DNA of 64,000 nt from Gynuella sp. (GTDB taxonomy: Bacteria; Pseudomonadota; Gammaproteobacteria; Pseudomonadales; Natronospirillaceae): contig JANQHX010000104.1 in NCBI GenBank assembly GCA_028282465.1, forward strand, positions 55,975-119,974, in the 5' to 3' direction. A program made the position numbers and the translations under genes. Below the pieces are notes generated by a model. The model was not told the DNA's origin. It did no database searches and was given only the letters and a program-made list of their open reading frames with translations. The stretch's first letter is position 1; every line of letters begins with the position of its first letter. This document shows, in pieces, positions 10,101 to 16,968 of this stretch.

Positions 10101-10618
10101 CCCCAAGACATACGGGCACTCTGATCCATCAATACTTACAGATCATGGCTGAGTCTGGCATTGATACCTGGAACCCCGAACGAATAGACCAACTCAAATC
10201 GAGATTTAAGCTAGCGCTAAAAATGTTGGGAACTCCTGCAACCTCCATTGAAACATCTACCTCAAAAATAATAACTGCGCTTAAGCGAGTATTAATGGAC
10301 AAAGTTGCGGTTGGTTTTTTATCGAACCACTTTCCTTTTCATGCCTGCGAATACCCAGTCACCGTGGATTCGAAATTGGGGTGTCAGAACCTGCAAATTG
10401 ATAGAGTGTTTACCACTCAAAAAGGAATTACTTGGGTTGTTGATTACAAATCCTCTGAGCCAGATGCTAATCAAAGTCTTGAAGAGTTTCTAAATCAAGA
10501 AAAACTCACCTATCAACCTCAGCTAAGTCGTTACCAATACGCCATGGCAAAAGCGGGATTTAAAAATATAAAAACCGCTTTGTATTTTCCGCTGTTGAGT
10601 GAATGGCTGGTTGTTTGA
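7121..10618 (+). CDS. UvrD-family helicase-nuclease, AddA-like subunit
   Basis: 1165 residues, a length typical of AddA. Superfamily 1 helicase motifs are clear: Walker A APAGSGKT with K30, motif Ia TFTRKAVAEMRER, DEFQDTS near residue 425, GDAMQSIYGFRGA, and IHKSKGLEFDVV and LYVACTRA in the C-terminal half. The C-terminus carries a RecB-like nuclease with DYK near residue 1108. It should unwind and degrade double-strand DNA ends with the upstream nuclease. The ATG lies within the last codons of that gene, which points to translational coupling. No recBCD genes are seen here. Confidence 0.88.
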   Translation: MTSPADLLQRQQALDASRSFICEAPAGSGKTELLTQRFLTLLALVERPEQVLAITFTRKAVAEMRERIVSALHAAQHPQPEEPHKQHTWQLANNVLRTDQDRGWQLLNNPNRLQIKTFDSLCSALTNALPMESALGAKPQVAEDADPLYRQAVQALLTTLEQDVPWSRSLMVLLTQLDNKYSRLEDLLVNLLSQREQWLPLLGFDHDQQQIRGILEQHLNQVIKDSLTRVRELIPYGLHAELVELAGFAAANLTRINSRSPIRNCLDIDLDNSDLPGTQAADVPIWIGIVNMLTTVSGNFRMKVDKRAGFPPGENASETQVFRQQKQRLLAAIEQLQIVPELKELFQDIRHLPGAEFDEQQWVLLNALSELLPVLSAQLLVQFQENNSVDFTEFSIRARQALGELDSPTDLTLKLDYRIQHILVDEFQDTSASQIELLNQLTSGWQADDGRTLFCVGDAMQSIYGFRGANVGLFLHCKEHGLNTVDMTPLRLTTNFRSQAGVVDWINKVFEPAFPATNNVTTGAVAYSPSEPFHEKSKGRAVWVHGFVDRQDNYDEARTVLGIVRKTRTDQPNAKIAILVRNRNHASHILPLLQEANVRYRAMDLEPLQDHAVIQDLLALTQALLQPANRTAWLAILRAPWCGLSLVDLAAISNLKDKQKLPTVLTQIELLLSREETVQPGQNDFFVTEGFVDGDVSGQNLSPDGLLRIQRVYPILKQAYENRDRKSFRNWIEGTWLAIGGAACLEDAAALDNAAKFFSLLENWTYASDLPNQKTLNQAVQKLFAAPDPLADDALQIMTIHKSKGLEFDVVIVPALHRAPRRSDSSLLMWHERLNQDGHPELIMAPLTAVGKAKHKTYQHLQSEQTKKDRLEACRLLYVACTRAKQQLHLLTHVKQDPANTVQLKKPPKSSLLNSIWNPVQNRIRRYDPKPETVSDHKKDTTDTAAFEPRPLHRLTRQWQAPEFVEGHLLDDYIPPYDFDSEDNELELKWQNPAPRHTGTLIHQYLQIMAESGIDTWNPERIDQLKSRFKLALKMLGTPATSIETSTSKIITALKRVLMDKVAVGFLSNHFPFHACEYPVTVDSKLGCQNLQIDRVFTTQKGITWVVDYKSSEPDANQSLEEFLNQEKLTYQPQLSRYQYAMAKAGFKNIKTALYFPLLSEWLVV

Positions 10619-10628
10619 TATTGAGTGA

Positions 10629-10651
10629 GGGTCTCTTTTAAAAACAGACCC
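10629..10651. terminator. weak inverted repeat between convergent genes
   Basis: GGGTCT and AGACCC arms (6 bp) are separated by 11 bases in the 52-base gap between the convergent AddA-like and beta-helix genes. There is no good T-run, so a terminator role is only plausible from position. Confidence 0.3.
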
Positions 10652-10670
10652 ACCATTTCAGTTTATAACG

Positions 10671-12719
10671 TTAATAACTAGCGCCATTTAACTGTGGCTG
10701 CCAGGTTCTCCCAAAGGATCTTCCGGTGGTGTTGTATTGAAGATTATCCAGTAAACCGATTCCCTGTAATTCAGAGTCAGCAGTGAGTCGAACGTCATCT
10801 ATCGGCAATGGTACTTCTTGCCAATAAGCTGCACCTGCTGTTGTGCCCGGTGCTGGGTTAATCTGAACATGTTGCCAATTTGGATCATCTGCTGGGTGAG
10901 GGATTTTATTAAGCTGTTCGCAGCTGTAGGTTAGGGTATCTGTCACCAGTTGATAGTGGTTTTCTTCAACCGTATCAATAATCATGCCCTGGGTGTAGGT
11001 ATTGGGTTCTGTTAATTCAATGGGGTACCACTCTGGAACCGCATCGGTGCAAGGGCGCCAATAACCATAACTACAGTTATAGGCTTCTGTCATTGGAGTG
11101 ACCAACTGGTACATCTTGCCATGGTGAGTGACGAAATCGCCTAACTCATAACTGATTTCTATTTTCGACGGCTTTAGAAATTGATCATTATAGGTGTGGT
11201 CAGGATCAGATTGATGAGCTTTATTGCAGTCACTCCAAATTTCAAAATCTCGATAATCAAAGTTTTGATCAAAGCCAGAGTTTACAAACTTGGGTTTAGG
11301 AATCGGACCATAGGTGTTGCCTGAGGCAGCGAGATTCTGATAATTACCATTCACACCGGTGACACCAAAGTAACCATTGCGGGTGTCATCTTCAAAAACA
11401 TTGCCTTCGAAAATCATTGGGTTTTTAGTATTGTTTTTATTTTGGAAATAGATGGTTTCTGGAGTTTCTGCTGTTAGCAGCTCATTGCGTTCAAAAATTA
11501 TTTTGCCAAAGTAATTGTTTTCCAGTTTGAAATAAGAATCCAAATTACTGTCTTCATAGTGCATGTAATTAAGCATTCGCCCACGGCCATGGGAGAAATA
11601 ATTATTGCGTAGAACAATGCCGTCCTCTGCACTCGTGATTTCACTATCTGCTGCCAAGGCTCGGATCGTTAGTAAGTTGGATACAGCACCGACGAAAATA
11701 TTGTTTTCAACGATTACCGTGCCAGTGCGAATCATGATTTGAGCATTGGAATCATGGCCGGGCATAAATGGGTCTTTCCAATCGGTTGCGGCCATGAAGA
11801 AAACATTATTATAAATTCGGCTACCATCGCCAATGTGAGAAATTTGCAAACCCTCTGCACCACAGCGTATACCGCGGTTGTTATACACCTGTAGATTTTC
11901 GAATCTGTGCTGAGAGTTTGGCGCTTTACCTGTGTTGCCTATGTACATGCATTCTGCTTCGGCATCATGTATGTATAAATCGTGGATTTTTACGTTGCGC
12001 ATGTGCGCATCGGCTTGGCCGTCGGTTTTGATGTTGATACCAGCAAAGCCAACATGGGAAATTTCCAGAAATTCCAATTCAAAATCAGTGGCGCCGCCTT
12101 GCACTAACATGCCATTGCCACCTGAGTAATTCTGGTCGATCCAAATGCCATAGTTACCGGGTGAATTGGGGTACTGTCCGTAAGCATGGCCCTGATAATC
12201 TTCATGGCCTATTTGTAGAGCCTCATCAAATTTGCCAGTAAATACCCAATTGGAACCGCCTCTGAGAACCAACTTGTTGCGGACTATTACTTGGCCGCCA
12301 TAGTTACTGATCACTAGCGGGCGATCGTGACTACGAGTAGGAAGGTTACCCAGCCAAAGGGTTTGGTATTCGCCAGCAGGGATGTAAAGCCGGTCTAATG
12401 TCTGCCAATCAATATCTGGATAACTGGCTTGAATGTCGCCGTGGTAATGGTGGTCGATGACAAAGGTATTTTTGACTTCGGGCCAATCAGGTTGATCTTC
12501 GGTGATATCGACGCTGGTGCTGGTTTGGGTGCCCGAGTCTGAGCCCGAACTAACATCCGTACTGGTGCCGGAATCTGTTTCTGATGAAGTATCTGCATCA
12601 ATTTCTGAACCTGTTACTTCTTCACATTCAATATCTTCGCAGTTTTCTGGTGGCTCAACTTGGCATGCCACCAAGCCAAAAGAAAAAATTAAAATAAAGG
12701 CTAAAGCTGGATGAGTCAT
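10671..12719 (-). CDS. right-handed beta-helix lipoprotein, polysaccharide lyase-like fold
   Basis: 682 residues. A lipobox LVAC places the lipidated cysteine at C19, so it is exported and membrane anchored. Residues about 25-75 are a low-complexity Ser/Thr/Asp/Glu linker. The body has repeated Asn-rich strands (NN, IYNN, VENN, RNN types) typical of parallel beta-helix proteins such as pectate lyases and surface polysaccharide enzymes. The C-terminal 170 residues, with paired cysteines and Trp/Tyr, look like small beta domains that may bind glycans (inference). No catalytic residues could be assigned. Its role could be degradation of algal or cell-surface polysaccharide; alternatively an adhesin. 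Confidence 0.7.
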   Translation of the reverse strand: MTHPALAFILIFSFGLVACQVEPPENCEDIECEEVTGSEIDADTSSETDSGTSTDVSSGSDSGTQTSTSVDITEDQPDWPEVKNTFVIDHHYHGDIQASYPDIDWQTLDRLYIPAGEYQTLWLGNLPTRSHDRPLVISNYGGQVIVRNKLVLRGGSNWVFTGKFDEALQIGHEDYQGHAYGQYPNSPGNYGIWIDQNYSGGNGMLVQGGATDFELEFLEISHVGFAGINIKTDGQADAHMRNVKIHDLYIHDAEAECMYIGNTGKAPNSQHRFENLQVYNNRGIRCGAEGLQISHIGDGSRIYNNVFFMAATDWKDPFMPGHDSNAQIMIRTGTVIVENNIFVGAVSNLLTIRALAADSEITSAEDGIVLRNNYFSHGRGRMLNYMHYEDSNLDSYFKLENNYFGKIIFERNELLTAETPETIYFQNKNNTKNPMIFEGNVFEDDTRNGYFGVTGVNGNYQNLAASGNTYGPIPKPKFVNSGFDQNFDYRDFEIWSDCNKAHQSDPDHTYNDQFLKPSKIEISYELGDFVTHHGKMYQLVTPMTEAYNCSYGYWRPCTDAVPEWYPIELTEPNTYTQGMIIDTVEENHYQLVTDTLTYSCEQLNKIPHPADDPNWQHVQINPAPGTTAGAAYWQEVPLPIDDVRLTADSELQGIGLLDNLQYNTTGRSFGRTWQPQLNGASY

Positions 12720-12913
12720 ATCGGTTCACAAATAATGTGTTGGAATGATTTCCAGCTTAATGCATGAACTGCATGCAAGGTTGTCGAATGTTTAGAAACG
12801 AGAGCTGTGCCTGTTCGAACATTGCTATGAATCAAAGATTTGAATATTAGAAAAATTCAATTTAAACGTTTAAACAAGCCTTAGTATTTTGAGAGCAGTG
12901 AAAGCTAACTTTA

Positions 12914-14017
12914 TTAATTCAACCCACGCCACCATCGTTGGTCAGCAACCGGTTCTTTTAGCCGAATCTCCTGACCCATTTCTGGTGTGAGTAATGCAAC
13001 TTGATTTTCTTCAGACAGCGCCAGGATTTCCTCGAAAGGTTCGTACCAGGAGTGTATCGACAGATCAAAAGTGCCGTTGTGAATGGGTAGTAAGTGCTTA
13101 CCCTTTACATCGAGATGCGCTTGCAATGACTCGCTCGGCATCATGTGGACGCTTGGCCACAACTCGTTATAGGCACCGGTTTCCATCAAGGTTATGTCGA
13201 AAGGCCCTAGACGGTCACCAATCTCCTTAAAACCTTTGAAGTAACCTGAGTCGCCGCTGAAGAAAATTTTGTGTTCAGACGCTTCGATGGCCCAACTTGC
13301 CCAAAGGGTTTTATTACCATCGCTTAAGCTGCGTCCTGAAAAATGTTGAGAAGGTGTGGCCGTGAGTTTTACTCCCGCCACAGTAGTGTTCTGCCACCAG
13401 TCTAATTCAATGATCTTTTCTGCTGGTACTCCCCATTTGAGTAAATCAGCACCAATACCCAGTGGTACAAAAAAGTTGTCTACCTTGGTATGCAGAACTT
13501 TAATGGTGTTCTTGTCCAAATGGTCGTAATGATTATGGGACAAAATGACTCCTTTTATTTGCGGCAGTTCCTCTACTGTTAGAGGGGGTTCATGAAAGCG
13601 TTTCGGGCCAGCAAAAGTGAAAGGAGAGGCCCGTTTTGAGAAGACTGGGTCCGTTAACCAGAAATTGCCATCTAACCACATCAGCATGGTGGAGTGGCCT
13701 AATCGGTAAAGTGATGGCTCACTCGCTTCTAATGTCAGCAACCCTTCAGCGGTTAAGCTATTTAATGGGATGGGTTTTGTTGGGGCTTTATCTTTTTGTT
13801 CTGCAGTGAAATAACCATATATCGCTTTAAAGAATCCTACTTCTTTCATTTCTGCTTCATTTGCGAATTTGCCGTTTTTAAACTGTGGCGAACTCTCAAT
13901 GCGTGCCTTGGAATCGTCTTCAGTGTAACTGGCTGCACTTAGTGCTTGGCTGGTCATGATTACTCCCCCGACTAATGCCGTGAAGATTACGGCAATAGTT
14001 ATCAAAAATTTGTTCAA
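12914..14017 (-). CDS. metallo-beta-lactamase-fold hydrolase, RomA/NAPE-PLD-like, exported
   Basis: 367 residues. The N-terminal hydrophobic segment (about 4-27) is a signal peptide or anchor, so the enzyme probably acts in the periplasm. The zinc motif HNHYDH (H161, H163, D165, H166) is intact; further metal ligands fit FFSGDSGY and the HNGTFD region. The family (UlaG/RomA/NAPE-PLD-like) includes hydrolases of phosphodiesters and lactones; the substrate is unknown. It is transcribed divergently from a TetR gene across 131 bases containing a perfect 11-bp inverted repeat, so that regulator very likely controls it. Confidence 0.82.
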   Translation of the reverse strand: MNKFLITIAVIFTALVGGVIMTSQALSAASYTEDDSKARIESSPQFKNGKFANEAEMKEVGFFKAIYGYFTAEQKDKAPTKPIPLNSLTAEGLLTLEASEPSLYRLGHSTMLMWLDGNFWLTDPVFSKRASPFTFAGPKRFHEPPLTVEELPQIKGVILSHNHYDHLDKNTIKVLHTKVDNFFVPLGIGADLLKWGVPAEKIIELDWWQNTTVAGVKLTATPSQHFSGRSLSDGNKTLWASWAIEASEHKIFFSGDSGYFKGFKEIGDRLGPFDITLMETGAYNELWPSVHMMPSESLQAHLDVKGKHLLPIHNGTFDLSIHSWYEPFEEILALSEENQVALLTPEMGQEIRLKEPVADQRWWRGLN

Positions 14018-14073
14018 CGTAAGATGCCTTGGTGTTAACTGGTCTTAATAGATCTCAAAAAATTACACTACCC

Positions 14074-14103
14074 AGTTTACTTTTAAATTTGGAAAAGTAA
14101 ACT
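14074..14103. promoter_or_regulatory. probable TetR operator between hydrolase and tetR genes
   Basis: Arms AGTTTACTTTT (14074-14084) and AAAAGTAAACT (14093-14103) form a perfect 11-bp inverted repeat around an 8-base spacer. Outer TACACT/AGTGTA half-sites flank it. A plausible tetR promoter, TTGGAA (14089-14094) and TAGAAT (14112-14117) with a 17-base spacer, overlaps the right arm, which fits repression. The repeat is seen; binding by the adjacent TetR is inferred. Confidence 0.7.
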
Positions 14104-14148
14104 CTTGAGTGTAGAATTTATGTAAATCGATATGAGAAGTACGAAAAC

Positions 14149-14748
14149 GTGAAACTCACTGACCGTAAACGCCAAGACATCATTAATGCCGCCATTGAGG
14201 TTTTCCATGAGCAAGGATTCGGTAATGCCAAGATGGATCAAATTGCCGAGGTAGCGCAGGTATCAAAACGAACGGTATACAACCACTTTGCCAGTAAAGA
14301 CGAGTTATTCACTGAAATAGTTGAAGCCCTGTTTGAGCTATTCAATAAGGGTAAAGCCTTTCAGCCGAATACCGATTGGAATCTGGAGCAGCAGCTAATG
14401 GAAATTGCCAAGTTGCAGATGAATTTGTATTGCGACAGCCAACTCACTCGTTTAACGAAAATCGTCATGGCAGCAACCCTGAATAACGATGTGGATGTGT
14501 CTCAGATTCAACAGCGCTTGCAAAATAAAGAGGAAGATCAGTTTAAATCTTGGCTAACCTCTCAGATTTCATCAGGTCAGTTAAAAGACCAAAATCCAGA
14601 TGACATGATGGAAATATTCCACGGGCTGCTGAAATCTAAAGTATTTTGGCCACAAGTCGTTCAGCAGTCAGCTTCCCTGCCCAAAGATGAGAGAGACCAA
14701 TATGCCAAACGAGTAGTGAGCTTATTCTTAAATGAGTTTGGAGCTTGA
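14149..14748 (+). CDS. TetR/AcrR-family transcriptional regulator
   Basis: 199 residues beginning at GTG. The N-terminal helix-turn-helix is typical: an IINAAIEVFHEQGFGNAKMDQIA segment, then VSKRTVYNHFASKDELF at about 41-58. The C-terminal domain should bind a ligand and dimerise; the ligand is unknown. It is divergent from the exported metallo-hydrolase, and the shared palindrome overlaps its own promoter, so it likely represses both itself and the hydrolase. Confidence 0.88.
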   Translation: MKLTDRKRQDIINAAIEVFHEQGFGNAKMDQIAEVAQVSKRTVYNHFASKDELFTEIVEALFELFNKGKAFQPNTDWNLEQQLMEIAKLQMNLYCDSQLTRLTKIVMAATLNNDVDVSQIQQRLQNKEEDQFKSWLTSQISSGQLKDQNPDDMMEIFHGLLKSKVFWPQVVQQSASLPKDERDQYAKRVVSLFLNEFGA

Positions 14749-14770
14749 GTTAAGGGTTAAAGCTTACAAG

Positions 14771-15358
14771 CTAGCCATGTCTTAAACGGCTTAATGTCAC
14801 GGGGGTAATTCCCAAATAACTGGCGATTGCCTGATGGTTTATTCGTTCTTCGAGGTCGCCGAACTGTTCTCTAAATCGCTCTAACCTTTTTGATGCCGAT
14901 AAAGCCGCCATCGCCCATTCTTTATCTGCTCGTTTGATAAGATCCATTCGCAGTACGGTGTCGCCCCAATGCTGAACCTGTGGGTCGTTGATCATGCATT
15001 GAATCAGTAATTCAGCTGAAAAGCTGCCGCAACGGGCATCTGTTAAAGCGGTTAGCGAAATACGCGAACCCTTGTCGGAATATCTGCTAATGGACGGACT
15101 CACGATACAGGGCCCAGGGTAGAAATTAAGAATCACTTCATTGCCATTTTCATCCAAAACGGACGAACAAAGAATGCCCCTTAGCACCAGCATTTCCAGT
15201 TGGGGCTGATCGCCTTCTGCAACCACTGTTGTTCCCGCTTCGTAGTTACCACAGGTCATGCCATCAAGAACTGGTTTCAAGCTGCTTTGTGTGAGGGGTG
15301 AAGCATTGTTCAACACCTGGTATGCGGCATCTTTATCAATCTGGCTTGTGCTTATCAT
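14771..15358 (-). CDS. Crp/Fnr-family regulator
   Basis: 195 residues. The N-terminal part (about 25-120) reads as a cyclic-nucleotide-binding beta-roll, with EAGTTVVAEGDQP and LVLRGILCSSV segments, and the C-terminus has a short winged helix ending INHQAIASYLGITPVTLSRLRHG. Fnr-type N-terminal cysteine clusters are absent, so it is not an oxygen sensor of that kind. It is convergent with tetR and divergent from the hydrolase lipoprotein at 15419, across 60 bases, so it may regulate that gene. The ligand is unknown. Confidence 0.8.
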   Translation of the reverse strand: MISTSQIDKDAAYQVLNNASPLTQSSLKPVLDGMTCGNYEAGTTVVAEGDQPQLEMLVLRGILCSSVLDENGNEVILNFYPGPCIVSPSISRYSDKGSRISLTALTDARCGSFSAELLIQCMINDPQVQHWGDTVLRMDLIKRADKEWAMAALSASKRLERFREQFGDLEERINHQAIASYLGITPVTLSRLRHG

Positions 15359-15418
15359 TTGATAATGCGAATCCTCTGAATCAATTGATAATCAGGCTCA
15401 AAAGAGGAGAGCCTAATT

Positions 15419-16369
15419 ATGAAACTTAGTACATTACTAATCTTAATACTCATTTTGACTGGCTGTGTTCGATTACCAGAAACGGCAGATCAGGACAGCA
15501 GTATTCAAAGCATCAGCGCTAATGGTGTGTTAATTCATTATCGAACCTTTGGTGAGCCTGACAAGCCGACGTTAATTGTGCTCCACGGTGGCCCCGGTGC
15601 TGATCATCAATATTTATTACCTTTGGCCGAACTCGCGAACGACTATTTTGTAGTGTTTTACGACCAGGTTGGCACTGGGCTGTCACAAAGAGTGCCTATT
15701 GAAGACATCACTATTGCGAGTTTTATTCGCGATTTAGATGCGGTTGTACAACATTTTTCTCCTGAAGAACCAGTAGTTATTGTTGGGCATTCGTGGGGTG
15801 CAATGCTGGGTTCTGCTTATTCATCTGAAAATCCTGAACGTGTCAGCCATTTAGTTCTGGCTGAACCTGGTTTTGTGGAATATCCCCAGCTTCAAACCAT
15901 GATGGACAAAAACGGTGGCCCAACGTTCAAACAAATATTGGGTTTAACAGGTGCGTGGTTGAATCAGTTTCGTGCCCGAGGCGATGACTACGCCCGAATG
16001 GATTTATTTTTGCAGAAAGTATTACCAGTATTTCAGTCACCCAAAGAAATGTGCAATGGACAGATGCCAGAAATGAATTTGGGTAGATTTGGGGGTGCAA
16101 ACTTTAAAGCAACTATTCAGCGCAGTTTGAGCGATGAAGAATTTGCGAGAAGTCTCCATTTCGCTAAAGAAATGAAAACATTTCCCGGCAAGATTCTATT
16201 AATAACAGGTAGCTGTAACCAATTGACGGATCAAGACTATGTGAAACAAATAGCGTCTTACTATCATCACCCTGAAACAGCAGAAATAAATAAAGCAGGG
16301 CACTTTATGTTCAATGATCAGCCTGACGAATCAATTGGCAGGCTGAAACAGTTTCTTAGCTCTAATTAA
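15419..16369 (+). CDS. alpha/beta hydrolase lipoprotein, proline iminopeptidase-like
   Basis: 316 residues. A lipobox LTGC places the lipidated cysteine at C16. The fold has the oxyanion motif HGGPG (56-60) and the nucleophile elbow GHSWG with S125; a late KAGHF supplies the histidine. HGGPG is typical of the prolyl iminopeptidase/epoxide hydrolase branch, but the substrate cannot be set from sequence. It starts 60 bases from the divergent Crp-like gene, with an AGGAGA site upstream of the ATG. Its stop codon overlaps the convergent DUF1330 gene by 4 bases. Confidence 0.82.
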   Translation: MKLSTLLILILILTGCVRLPETADQDSSIQSISANGVLIHYRTFGEPDKPTLIVLHGGPGADHQYLLPLAELANDYFVVFYDQVGTGLSQRVPIEDITIASFIRDLDAVVQHFSPEEPVVIVGHSWGAMLGSAYSSENPERVSHLVLAEPGFVEYPQLQTMMDKNGGPTFKQILGLTGAWLNQFRARGDDYARMDLFLQKVLPVFQSPKEMCNGQMPEMNLGRFGGANFKATIQRSLSDEEFARSLHFAKEMKTFPGKILLITGSCNQLTDQDYVKQIASYYHHPETAEINKAGHFMFNDQPDESIGRLKQFLSSN

Positions 16370-16743
16370 GGCTCAACAAACTGGGGTACAAACACCATAT
16401 TCGTAAAACCAGCCGCCTGCTGTCTTAAAGGTATTGCAGCCTGATAGGCTTCAGAGTAATACCATTTATTAGCTTTTCGCATACTTGGGAATTCCAGTAC
16501 TACTGTCCAATTGTTCATCCATTCACCCTCTCGGATGCGTTTATCAAAGGTTGCCACCAACACCTTAGCTTTATACTTTTCCAGAGTGGGTGCCGCTGCT
16601 GGACCATAGCCATTGAAAAACAAATCCTGATCAATAATGTCAACTTGAATGAGAGCGTACGCTTTGGGTTTGTGTTTGTCGTGTGCCCAACCGGGGCTGC
16701 TGAGCACCATTAGAGTCAAGCAAATTGTTGTAATAGTTTTCAT
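16366..16743 (-). CDS. DUF1330-family protein with signal peptide
   Basis: 125 residues. Residues 1-20 are a signal peptide ending SPGWA. The rest matches the small ferredoxin-like alpha+beta DUF1330 fold: ALIQVDIID, a Tyr in YGPAAAPTLEKYKAKVLV, VVLEFPSMRKANKWYYSEAYQAAIPLRQ. Members are dimeric; no reaction is established. An exported version is less common. It is convergent with the hydrolase lipoprotein and overlaps its stop. Confidence 0.75.
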   Translation of the reverse strand: MKTITTICLTLMVLSSPGWAHDKHKPKAYALIQVDIIDQDLFFNGYGPAAAPTLEKYKAKVLVATFDKRIREGEWMNNWTVVLEFPSMRKANKWYYSEAYQAAIPLRQQAAGFTNMVFVPQFVEP

Positions 16744-16968
16744 ATGAGACCTCGTCTAACCGATTTCTGATCTTGAAATGATCAAGATGGCGCAATGTAA
16801 CGTGCGACTATTTTTTGAGGTAGATAAAAAACTGCAGTATTGAATTGCAAAAATCTCGCAACAATCAATTCAGATACTTCGAATCTGGTTGACCAAAAGC
16901 CCAAACAATTGAATGGTTACCACTGATCACTAACAATCTATGTTCCCAAGTCAGGTACACCAAACCAA

